Shown here in pieces: positions 1 to 6,928 of a DNA stretch of 64,000 nt; within the stretch, counting starts at the first letter, position 1; each line of letters opens with the position of its first letter. The notes under the pieces were generated by a model that worked only from the letters and a program-made list of their open reading frames with translations, had not been told where the DNA came from and made no database searches. The translations under genes and the position numbers were made by a program. The stretch is taken from contig CAIUMP010000053.1 of the NCBI GenBank assembly GCA_903900335.1, positions 1 to 64,000 of the forward strand, read 5' to 3'. This DNA comes from an uncultured Ignavibacteriota bacterium. GTDB lineage: Bacteria; Bacteroidota; Ignavibacteria; Palsa-1295.

Positions 1-1
1 C

Positions 2-994
2 CTTCGATCCACGGGGCGGAGTGACTATGTAGCGACTGACCTTTATGGCAATGTATTCCATTTCAAGAATGATCCACCGTTCGATCTTTCGCAATTTGCA
101 CGCGCAATGTATGAGGATACACTTATAGCATCCTGGCAGAACCCAGAAGTGCATAGCGATTCGAATGGCGGAGGTGGTCGTGTCACTGTCCTTCCCATTC
201 TCCACCGTCTCGGAAATAACGCTACCGCAGACTTGGACATGTCCTGGGTTAGGAGTGACGACCCGAATGGAAATTACAGCGAAAACATCTTCGCTGGTGG
301 GCCAAACTTTGGCTCGAAGAGACTGACTGCCAAAGATACTACATTCTGCCTTCGATCACCGGGATATTATGATCCGATGTGGTTCATCAGTTGGGGCGGA
401 GGACTCGGCCTGTGTGGAGATATGACAGGCACGGGTGAGCCGGTGATCTCGATGGACGGTGGTGAGCCGGGCTATAGCCACAGTTTTTTTTACGTGATGG
501 GTGAAGCGACTGACCCATTGGTTGACATGTACTTTGGTCAAGCGCAGGGCGGTGGTGTGGGAGATACAATCACCGCCGATGGGGACAACCTTGAAGACAT
601 GATCGGGGGCAATCCTAACTACCGCACCGAGGGGGGCAAACAGACGAATGTGGGTACCATCGAGGTTCTACATGGCTCCCGCAAAATCCCCGTTCGCCTC
701 AACCCTCGCTTCGCCGTCGTGCCGCCGAGCGTTCAGTCCGGCGATTCGCTTCGCATCGCTCCAAATCCCTGCTCGAATCACACAGTGGTTACGTGGGAGT
801 CGTCGTGTTCGGGGTCAGTGGGGTTGCAGCTTTACGACGTGATGGGTCGTCAGGTTTTTCATGAGCGGCGTCCGACGACAGGCGCGCTGGAGAGCTTTAG
901 TCTCGATCTGCCGCGCCTGCCGAATGGGGAGTATTTCCTCGTGCTGCTTCAGGAGCCGTGTGTGCAGCGGGGGAGGATTTTGGTGCAGGAGTAG
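2..994 (+). CDS. Secreted protein with T9SS C-terminal sorting domain (5' partial)
   Basis: The reading frame is open to the first base of the window, so the true start lies upstream. About 330 residues are visible. The body is rich in Gly, Asp and Asn and contains no domain I recognise. The last ~80 residues have the layout of a Por/type IX secretion sorting domain: an APNPCSNHTVVTW strand, then LQLYDVMGRQVFHE, then LPNGEYFLVLLQ and a basic last strand ending LVQE. Proteins with this tail are exported by Sec, cross the outer membrane through T9SS and are released or anchored on the surface. A palindromic repeat begins about five bases after the stop. The function of the exported part is unknown. 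Confidence 0.75.
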   Translation, partial: LRSTGRSDYVATDLYGNVFHFKNDPPFDLSQFARAMYEDTLIASWQNPEVHSDSNGGGGRVTVLPILHRLGNNATADLDMSWVRSDDPNGNYSENIFAGGPNFGSKRLTAKDTTFCLRSPGYYDPMWFISWGGGLGLCGDMTGTGEPVISMDGGEPGYSHSFFYVMGEATDPLVDMYFGQAQGGGVGDTITADGDNLEDMIGGNPNYRTEGGKQTNVGTIEVLHGSRKIPVRLNPRFAVVPPSVQSGDSLRIAPNPCSNHTVVTWESSCSGSVGLQLYDVMGRQVFHERRPTTGALESFSLDLPRLPNGEYFLVLLQEPCVQRGRILVQE

Positions 995-999
995 CGCCT

Positions 1000-1060
1000 G
1001 TGTAGCGCGGACTTTAGTCTGCGCACATTTTGGGTCCCAGACTAAAGTCTGGGCTACACG
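1000..1060. repeat. Palindromic repeat, TGTAGC/CTTTAG family, copy 1
   Basis: The two arms (about 1001-1025 and 1036-1059) are inverted copies with a few mismatches. They begin TGTAGC and end GCTACA, and each carries a nested near-palindrome around CTTTAG/CTAAAG. A second copy with nearly the same bases is at 38921-38980, and a relative with different but compensating arm bases is inside tsaD (16779-16848). This copy lies directly after a stop codon, so it may also act as a terminator. Confidence 0.8.
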
Positions 1061-1219
1061 TCAGAGGTGTGCTTGAAACTCGGATCCAAAAATATTGGAT
1101 GAGCCGTGAAATCCGGTCACTCCAAGGTTACTCCATTTTGGACCAACGGGCTACATTGGTTACTCCAAGGCTATTCTATTTCAGGATCGAGAGCTTCTTC
1201 GAAGAAATCGCGGGAGGGC

Positions 1220-1249
1220 TTGACATCGGCGGTAGAATGTAGTATCTTG
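1220..1249 (+). promoter_or_regulatory. Candidate promoter (TTG ... TATCTTG)
   Basis: TTGACA at 1220 is followed 20 bases later by TATCTTG (1243-1249). This resembles the Bacteroidota arrangement of a -33 TTG and a -7 TAnnTTTG with one base missing. It would drive the small ORF at 1398 and aspA at 1506 with a leader of about 250 nt. Confidence 0.35.
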
Positions 1250-1397
1250 TGGGATGCAGTATGGGCACCTGTTTTCTCTTAAGAAGATTGGCGATTACGC
1301 ACGGGAAAAGGAGGTGTTCATTAAATGAATACACAATTGAGAGAATAGGGGCACCTATTTCAATTAGGAATTGAAAATTAAGAATTGGAGGAGGAAG

Positions 1398-1487
1398 ATG
1401 AAGTTTTTGGAAGAGAAGTTTGGAACGGCACCCGGAGCGGCGGGTGGTTGTTTGGTCGCGCAATTGGTAATCTCACTACAACTCTAA
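1398..1487 (+). CDS. Possible 29-aa small protein
   Basis: An ATG sits six bases after a GGAGG core (inside GGAGGAGG at 1387-1394), the strongest Shine-Dalgarno match seen in this part of the window, in a genome where most genes lack one. The ORF runs 29 codons to TAA. The product starts MKFLEEKFG and ends in a hydrophobic stretch (GGCLVAQLVISLQL). It stops 18 bases before aspA and could be a leader peptide for it. There is no recognised family; it may be chance or the broken start of a lost gene. Confidence 0.3.
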   Translation: MKFLEEKFGTAPGAAGGCLVAQLVISLQL

Positions 1488-1505
1488 TCTCTAACCCTCT
1501 TCCCC

Positions 1506-2885
1506 ATGCGCACAGAAAAAGATTCGCTCGGAACCCTCGAACTGCCCGATGAGGCGTATTATGGTATCCAGACACTCCGCGCCGTACAGAATTATCCGAT
1601 TTCGGGGCTGCGTCCGCACCCAACGTTTATCCGTGCTTACGCGCTGCTGAAGAAGGCATGCGCCGCTGCGAATGAGAAGGCCGGTGCGCTCAAGCCGGAT
1701 CTGTCGAAACTGATTCAGGATGTTTGCACCGAGATCATCGATGGCGGGCTCCGCGATCAGTTTGTTGTCGATGTCTTCCAGGCCGGCGCCGGGACGAGCA
1801 CGAATATGAATGTCAACGAGGTTGTTGCGAATCGTGCGCTGGAGAAGAGTGGCGAGAAGCGCGGGGAGTTCAGCAAGGTTTCGCCGAATGATCATGTGAA
1901 CATGTCGCAATCGACAAACGATACCTATCCGACGGCGATGCGCCTCTCCGCACTGCTGATGATGCAGGAGCGGATGTTCCCTGCGATCGAGACGCTGCGG
2001 AAGGCGTTCGAAGCGAAGGCGATCGAGTTCGATGATGCGGTGAAGTCAGGCCGCACGCATTTGCAGGATGCCGTGCCGATCACACTGGGACAGGAGTTCG
2101 GCGCATGGGCCAGCATGATGACGCGTCACTCGAAGCGCCTCGCCGGTGCGGTGCATGACGTGTCGTTTCTGGGTATCGGTGGCAGTGCGGCTGGTTCGGG
2201 ACTGAATACTCCTCTTGGTTATCGAACGTATGTAGTCGAGGAGCTTCGCAAGCTGACAGGACTGGATGTGAAGGAGAGTGTCGATCTCTTCGAAGCGATG
2301 CAATCGCTCGCGCCGTTTGTGGCGCTGATGTCTGGTCTGAAAAATTTGGCTCTGGATATTATCAAGATTTCGAGCGATCTGCGTCTGATGTGCTCCGGTC
2401 CGATGACAGGTTTTGCGGAGATCACTCTGCCCGCCGTTCAGCCAGGAAGCAGCATCATGCCGGGTAAGGTGAATCCGTCTATTTTGGAGATGGTCTCGCA
2501 AGTTGCGATGCAAGTTGTGGGCGCGGAGACGACGGTCTCCTACTGCTCGCAAGGCGGACAGCTTGAGCTGAATGTGATGATGCCAGTAGTGCAGTTCAAT
2601 ATCGCCTTCACCATAGAGATATTCTCGAACACGCTGGAAGTGATGGCAAGCAAGTGCATCGATGGCATCGTCTGCGACCGCGAGCGGATGCAGCATTATG
2701 CGGAGACGAGCGGAAGCCTCGTTACCGCGCTTGCGCCGGAGCTGGGGTATCTCGTCGCGGCGGAGATAGGGAAGGAATCGCTGAAGTACCGGAAGTCCAT
2801 TCGCGCTATTGTGCTTGAGCGCGGGCTGATGGGAGAGGAGAAATTGAATGAGGTTTTGGATATTGTGAAGATGGCGAAGGGGTAA
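1506..2885 (+). CDS. aspA: Aspartate ammonia-lyase
   Basis: A 459-residue member of the fumarase/aspartase superfamily, which splits L-aspartate into fumarate and ammonia in the cytoplasm. Signatures seen in order are: MRTEKDSLGTLELPDEAYYG at the start (typical of aspartase), a TSTNMNVNEV block near residue 98, QSTNDTYPT near 137, GRTHLQDAVPITLG near 181, and the flexible active-site loop GSSIMPGKVNP near 315 with the catalytic serine. Length and N-terminus match AspA. The loop reads MPGKVNP, as in fumarase C and many aspartases, where E. coli AspA has MPAKVNP. Fumarase C is therefore the main alternative, but the AYYGIQTLRA motif favours aspartase. There is no clear ribosome-binding site before the ATG. 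Confidence 0.85.
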   Translation: MRTEKDSLGTLELPDEAYYGIQTLRAVQNYPISGLRPHPTFIRAYALLKKACAAANEKAGALKPDLSKLIQDVCTEIIDGGLRDQFVVDVFQAGAGTSTNMNVNEVVANRALEKSGEKRGEFSKVSPNDHVNMSQSTNDTYPTAMRLSALLMMQERMFPAIETLRKAFEAKAIEFDDAVKSGRTHLQDAVPITLGQEFGAWASMMTRHSKRLAGAVHDVSFLGIGGSAAGSGLNTPLGYRTYVVEELRKLTGLDVKESVDLFEAMQSLAPFVALMSGLKNLALDIIKISSDLRLMCSGPMTGFAEITLPAVQPGSSIMPGKVNPSILEMVSQVAMQVVGAETTVSYCSQGGQLELNVMMPVVQFNIAFTIEIFSNTLEVMASKCIDGIVCDRERMQHYAETSGSLVTALAPELGYLVAAEIGKESLKYRKSIRAIVLERGLMGEEKLNEVLDIVKMAKG

Positions 2886-2886
2886 A

Positions 2887-2966
2887 AGTAACGAGTAGTG
2901 AGGGATGAGTAACGAGTGCGTTTGAAGCGATTTCACTCGTTACTCCTTACCCGATACTCGTTACTC
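2887..2966. repeat. Long inverted repeat built on AGTAACGAGT
   Basis: The arms 2887-2918 and 2934-2966 are inverted copies, each holding two AGTAACGAGT-like units around a less conserved middle. The repeat starts one base after the aspA stop. It could form a long hairpin that ends or stabilises the aspA transcript. A weaker relative (GTAACGTGTAACGAG) is seen near 23650. Confidence 0.7.
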
Positions 2967-3036
2967 CCGGAATGGGCCGGAATTCTTTCTCCGCCATATT
3001 GTTCGTAGCAAGCCGTAAAATTAAGGGCAACAATTC

Positions 3037-3438
3037 ATGTTTACACTACTCGTTATTCTGATTCTTTTGGTCTGCCTCGCTCTGACGCTGATCATATTGG
3101 CACAATCTTCCAAAGGCGACGGGCTGGCTGGCGCTCTGGGTGCTCCAGGTTCGGTAGGAGCGGTGTTTGGGGTGCGTCGCGCGTCGGATTTCCTTCAAAA
3201 GGGTACGATCTACCTAGGTGCGGCCTTCGTGGTACTGTGCATGCTCGCGAACATGTTCTTCCTGCCAACGAGCAGCAAGGCGCCAAATGCCGTCCAGACC
3301 GGAAATGCGGTTATTCCTAAGGCTCAGCAGGCGCCGCAACAGCAGCAGTCTGCTCCTGCTGTCCCGCAACAACCTGCCGGTGGGCAGCCTGGCACAGGTC
3401 AGACGAACCCGGATAACTCCCCGATGCCTGGGAAGTAA
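3037..3438 (+). CDS. secG: Preprotein translocase subunit SecG
   Basis: A 133-residue protein with the SecG plan: a hydrophobic helix at residues 3-23, the conserved loop QSSKGDGLAGALG followed by a Gly-rich GVRRASDFLQKGT segment, and a second hydrophobic helix at about 58-78. The last ~45 residues are a Gln/Pro-rich tail beyond the conserved core, longer than in E. coli but common in this group. SecG is the accessory subunit of the SecYEG channel in the inner membrane, which would also feed the T9SS cargo encoded here. It has its own terminator downstream. Confidence 0.93.
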   Translation: MFTLLVILILLVCLALTLIILAQSSKGDGLAGALGAPGSVGAVFGVRRASDFLQKGTIYLGAAFVVLCMLANMFFLPTSSKAPNAVQTGNAVIPKAQQAPQQQQSAPAVPQQPAGGQPGTGQTNPDNSPMPGK

Positions 3439-3460
3439 TTTTGATGAGTTCTAATCTTTA

Positions 3461-3486
3461 GAAGGTCGGTGCTTGCCGACCTTCTG
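3461..3486 (+). terminator. Rho-independent-like terminator after secG
   Basis: GAAGGTCGG, a short loop and CCGACCTTC form a perfect nine-pair stem, followed by TGCATTTT. It lies 22 bases after the secG stop. Confidence 0.7.
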
Positions 3487-3639
3487 CATTTTGAGTCCGG
3501 AGGTTAGCGTCTCACCCCCTGTCTGCTCCGCATTGCATTTGTCAGCCGGACTCCTTTGATTCGAGGTTGTTGTTATAGGTGCGGTTCTTTCGCGCACCGA
3601 AATTTGAAGGACGTTAACTCTTAGCAAAGAGGCTCCCAT

Positions 3640-4464
3640 ATGATGAAACGCTACCTGATAGCTTGGACGGTAATTCTGCTTGTCACACTCACGCTGATCG
3701 AAACGGCCCACGCCCGTCGGATCAAGATCTACAGGCTTCCGAAGGAAGTCGTTGCCGGGCAACTTGGCTTGATCATCTTCGAGAACCCGAGCCCGGAGCT
3801 CGTGAGATCGCAGTCCAAATGCACGGTGGAGAAATTGCTGGGATGGAGTAAGTCGGACATGCCTATCCTTCGCTTCGAACAGAACGGAAAGCAGGTGTGG
3901 ATGCCGCTCTGCTCTTATCAGACCATTGGCGATTCCTGCATCGCAACCTTCGTGGCGCCTTCTACGCTCGTCGCAGGATCCGTCACGGTGTTCCTAATCA
4001 ATGGGTCGGACCCGAGTGTTCCATCGCAGCTCAAGGTCGGGACAAAACTCCAGTCGGAATTGAATGGCATTGTTGGTGCATCGGTTGCTCCACTGGGCGT
4101 AGTGCGGGTGATCGGCGATGGGTTTGTACCGGAGGTCTTCTCCGATCATAAGAAGCTGAAAGATGAGCTCGAAGGAAACATCGCACTGAGCAAAATGTCG
4201 AATGCGGATCAATGGGGCGCGTTGAACCATCGGATCATGAAGGATTGGGATAAACTGCCGGTTGGAGACTATCTTCTCGTCGAGCAAGCCGGCAAGTCCT
4301 GGCGTTGTTTTGTGGATGAATGTGGCGTGGAGGCGAAAGGTATGACGCTCAGCTTTGTTGCTCCGCCTGATCTGCAGCCTGGCACCGCAACGCTGAAGGT
4401 CGTCTGCATGCTTGGTGGAACGGAGGCCGCGCGCAGCCAGGCGGTGACAGTGAGTGTACAATAG
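3640..4464 (+). CDS. Exported protein of unknown function
   Basis: A 274-residue protein with a clear signal peptide: MMKRYLIAWTVILLVTLTL followed by ETAHA, with cleavage likely near residue 25. The mature part contains two stretches that read like immunoglobulin/IPT-type beta sandwiches (near residues 30-125 and 190-274), each ending in a strand such as SVTVFLING or TATLKVVCML. Two Cys residues near 222 and 227 could form a disulphide. No catalytic motif is visible. It is probably periplasmic or surface exposed. It stands alone between the secG terminator and the glycosyltransferase cluster. Confidence 0.6.
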   Translation: MMKRYLIAWTVILLVTLTLIETAHARRIKIYRLPKEVVAGQLGLIIFENPSPELVRSQSKCTVEKLLGWSKSDMPILRFEQNGKQVWMPLCSYQTIGDSCIATFVAPSTLVAGSVTVFLINGSDPSVPSQLKVGTKLQSELNGIVGASVAPLGVVRVIGDGFVPEVFSDHKKLKDELEGNIALSKMSNADQWGALNHRIMKDWDKLPVGDYLLVEQAGKSWRCFVDECGVEAKGMTLSFVAPPDLQPGTATLKVVCMLGGTEAARSQAVTVSVQ

Positions 4465-4638
4465 TAGCGGCTGACTCACTGATTAAGAGGCCTGTTAGGT
4501 CTCGATTCTTTCATCGGGTTGATCCCCTAGGACCACTGCTACCCTGTACATTCGCAGTTTACTGTTCCTAGCTATATGCCTCGAAACCAGACTGAAGCAA
4601 TTCGAACGCTGCCGGCCATGCCGAAATCGAGTGTGCCG

Positions 4639-4920
4639 ATGAGGCTTCACGTCGTTGGGTTGGTTCACACAGAGACAACCACAGCGTTCGATTGGTGTGC
4701 ATTCAATGAGATTGTTCTTCAAGGTGTTGCCGGATTCCGTTGCGTTAGGCTCGCCGAGTTTGAAGATGCAGCTCAACGGGTCGGTGAGCTTGATCGTAAT
4801 TCGATTCGAGAGTACGCCATCCGCAATTACCCCTCGGAAGTTGTTCGTCACCAGAGTGACCACTCCTTTAAGCGACTCGCAACACTCAAAGGCAAGGGGT
4901 GGTACGAACTTTCGACGTAA
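4639..4920 (+). pseudogene. Internally deleted glycosyltransferase remnant
   Basis: This 93-residue ORF begins with a motif I associate with the N-terminus of a large glycosyltransferase-like family (HVVGLVHTETTTAFDWCAF; usual form H-V-x-G-L-P-H-T-x-T-T-x-x-x-x-x-C-A-F/Y). It ends with a motif typical of the C-terminus of such enzymes (REYAIRNYPSEVV ... FKRLATL ... GKGWYEL). The two ends are joined in frame near codons 24-35, and the 300 or so residues expected between them, including the donor-binding core, are absent. An upstream ATG at 4576 would extend it by 21 residues. It lies 14 bases before the GT2 gene, as expected for a former operon partner. Most likely a dead gene. The 4465-4638 stretch before it shows nothing else. 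Confidence 0.5.
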
Positions 4921-4934
4921 CATATCCCAAGGAA

Positions 4935-5969
4935 ATGTCACTATGTCTGAACATGATAGTCAAGAACGAGGCACACGTTATTCAGCGTTGTCTTCGTTCG
5001 GTGCGTCCGTTCATTGATTCGTACTCGATCAGCGATACGGGCTCCACGGACAACACGCTGGATTTGATCAGGGAAGAGCTTGCTGGCCTGCCGGGAGTTT
5101 TGATGTGCGATCCCTGGCTAGGTTATGGCCCAAGCAGGAATGTGGCTTTGTCTCGCTCCTCAGGTTCGCATATTCTTTGGCTCGACGCGGATGAAGTGTT
5201 TGTGAACGCTGGCGGGCCTTTGGAATTACCAGCGGAAGTTGACTACTTCGAGATTATGCAGATAGCGACCGGGTTCTCCGTCTGGCAGAGGAGAATCATC
5301 CGAAACGTGGAGGGTTGGAGATGGCAGGGGATGGTTCATGAGGTGCTCGTCTTCGATGGCGTTTCGAAGGGGATGATGTTGAACAATATCCAGATCCGAG
5401 GACTATACGACTCGCATCAGAACATCGTGGGAAATAAGTACCTCGACTACCTCGATATCCTCAAAGGCGAGGCCCCCACCCCCCGAAACGTCTTCTATCA
5501 CGCAAGTACGCTCTTCGAGCTCGAACGATACGAAGAGGCGATTGCCAAGTATGACGAACGCGTGGCGATGGGAGGATGGGAAGAGGAAGTGTACTACTCG
5601 TTGTGGAAGATCGGCGAGTGCAAACGCTACCTTTCACGACCTTTTCAGGAAACGGCGGGAGCCCTATTTGCCGCCTATGTGTATAGGCCGTCGCGATTTG
5701 AAGCGCTTGCATCGCTCTGCAGCATTTTAGGGCAGAACAAGAGATGGCAGGAAAGTTACCAGCTCTCTGCTCGTAGCGTCTCTCCACCGGGCGACGCGCT
5801 ATTCGTTATGCCGAGTGCAGAATGGCGCGTACTTGAAGAGCATGCGCTGGCAGCCTTTTACCTCGGAAAGAAAGAGGAGGCGCGCGAATATTTTCAACGG
5901 GTGGCTCAGTACGATCTTGACCCAACCGACAAAGCACGGATCAAAACCAACCTTAGTTATTGCACATGA
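4935..5969 (+). CDS. Family 2 glycosyltransferase with TPR-like C-terminal half
   Basis: A 344-residue protein. It opens with the GT-A fold signature SLCLNMIVKNEAHVIQRCL, then SDTGSTDNT (nucleotide-sugar binding) and the metal-binding DxD-type motif LWLDADEVF near residue 75. After residue ~190 the chain becomes helical with TPR-like pairs (LFELERYEEAIAKYDE, AAFYLGKKEEAREYFQ). GT2 enzymes with TPR tails transfer sugars to glycans or proteins, and the TPR half may bind the acceptor. The ATG at 4935 was chosen because the conserved region begins there; a GTG at 4899 would overlap the upstream remnant. Its TGA overlaps the ATG of the ATP-grasp gene by four bases, so the two are probably translated together. 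Confidence 0.85.
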   Translation: MSLCLNMIVKNEAHVIQRCLRSVRPFIDSYSISDTGSTDNTLDLIREELAGLPGVLMCDPWLGYGPSRNVALSRSSGSHILWLDADEVFVNAGGPLELPAEVDYFEIMQIATGFSVWQRRIIRNVEGWRWQGMVHEVLVFDGVSKGMMLNNIQIRGLYDSHQNIVGNKYLDYLDILKGEAPTPRNVFYHASTLFELERYEEAIAKYDERVAMGGWEEEVYYSLWKIGECKRYLSRPFQETAGALFAAYVYRPSRFEALASLCSILGQNKRWQESYQLSARSVSPPGDALFVMPSAEWRVLEEHALAAFYLGKKEEAREYFQRVAQYDLDPTDKARIKTNLSYCT

Positions 5970-6910
5970 AAGAACGCCTTCTTATTGGACTCCTATTCGG
6001 ACAAGAGCGCACGTTCCCCGAAGCATTGCGCGAACGGATCAACACTATCGGCGCGAGCGACGGCGTATCATGCGAATGGTGTTCACTCGACAATTGGCGG
6101 ATGGACGAGCCGAAACACTATGATGTAGTGCTTGATCGCATCTCGCAGGATGTGCCGTTCTACCGAGCCGTTCTGAAAAACATGATCCTGGCAGGTACTC
6201 GCGTGGTCAACAATCCGCTCTGGTCAAGCGCCGACGAGAAGTTCTTCTCCTACGCTGCGTGTGCCAAAGCGGGAATCGCAGTTCCGCGCACCGCCCTTGT
6301 CCCAAGCAAGGAGATGCCGCCCGACACCAGTGGAAACTCGTTCCGAAACATGAAGTTTCCATTGGACTGGGAAGCGATATTCGAGTACATCGGATTTCCG
6401 GCGTTCTTCAAACCGCACGCTGGTGGGGGCTGGAAGAACGTGTATAAGGTCGATACACCGGAGGATTTCTTCAAGGCATATGATGAGACAGATACACTTG
6501 TAATGACGCTTCAAAGCGCAGTACATTTTACAGAGTACTACCGCTGCTATGTGATAGGTAAGAAGCATGTTAGAATCATGCCGTATGAACCGCGCAATCC
6601 GCATCACCTTCGATACCAAGCCGGCTTTGAGCCGTCGGCCGAAATGCGCAAGCGAATTACCAAGGATTGCTTAACGATCTGCAATACGCTTAGCTATGAG
6701 TTCAACACAGTGGAGTTCGCTGTGGAGGATGGGGTGCCCTATGCGATCGACTTCACCAACCCAGCACCGGACGCGGAGCGAACGAGTGTCGGTGAGGAGA
6801 ACTTTGAATGGGTGGTGCAGACGGCGGCCGAGTATCTCATCTCACTTGCGAAGATGAAACCGCAGCCGCCGAGCACTAAGCAAACGTGGAAGGATCTGCT
6901 GCTCGCATGA
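5966..6910 (+). CDS. ATP-grasp ligase (RimK/glutathione synthetase-like)
   Basis: A 314-residue protein with an ATP-grasp layout: an N-terminal pre-ATP-grasp segment, the lysine/Gly-rich ATP loop FFKPHAGGGWKNV near residue 148, a central EYYRCYVIGKKHVRIMPYE strand pair, and the metal/ATP site NTVEFAVEDGVPYAIDFTNP near 250-270. The usual E-x-N metal pair appears as D-x-T-N. The family joins a carboxylate to an amine or thiol through an acyl-phosphate. The ATG overlaps the GT2 stop by four bases (ATGA), so the substrate may be the glycan or peptide handled by the GT2 enzyme. A YbdK-type carboxylate-amine ligase lies 1.9 kb downstream. The exact substrate cannot be told. Confidence 0.75.
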   Translation: MKERLLIGLLFGQERTFPEALRERINTIGASDGVSCEWCSLDNWRMDEPKHYDVVLDRISQDVPFYRAVLKNMILAGTRVVNNPLWSSADEKFFSYAACAKAGIAVPRTALVPSKEMPPDTSGNSFRNMKFPLDWEAIFEYIGFPAFFKPHAGGGWKNVYKVDTPEDFFKAYDETDTLVMTLQSAVHFTEYYRCYVIGKKHVRIMPYEPRNPHHLRYQAGFEPSAEMRKRITKDCLTICNTLSYEFNTVEFAVEDGVPYAIDFTNPAPDAERTSVGEENFEWVVQTAAEYLISLAKMKPQPPSTKQTWKDLLLA

Positions 6911-6928
6911 TCCTTCCCGCGTATTCTG

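Larger units (their letters stand above)
995..1505. other. Intergenic region with repeats, a promoter candidate and a small ORF
   Basis: This 511-bp gap holds a palindromic repeat (1000-1060), a pair of imperfect direct repeats of about 25 nt beginning ACTCCAAGG at 1119 and 1162, a promoter candidate (1220-1249) and two copies of GGGCACCT near 1263 and 1350. The second half is AT-rich with AATTAGGAATTGAAAATTAA-like stretches, and a 29-codon ORF with a strong ribosome-binding site follows (1398-1487). No conserved RNA was recognised. Confidence 0.5.

Noticed and set aside
1250-1400. Possible 6S or other structured RNA before aspA
   Set aside because: Only short hairpins and AT-rich repeats are seen; no large-bubble 6S structure or conserved core could be drawn.
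2046-2936. 296-aa minus-strand ORF opposite aspA
   Set aside because: Antisense reflection of a well-conserved aspartase gene; the product is Arg/His/Leu-rich with no known motif.
4495-4941. 148-aa minus-strand ORF opposite the glycosyltransferase remnant
   Set aside because: The plus strand carries recognisable glycosyltransferase end motifs and fits the operon direction. The minus-strand product has no signal, domain or ribosome-binding site.
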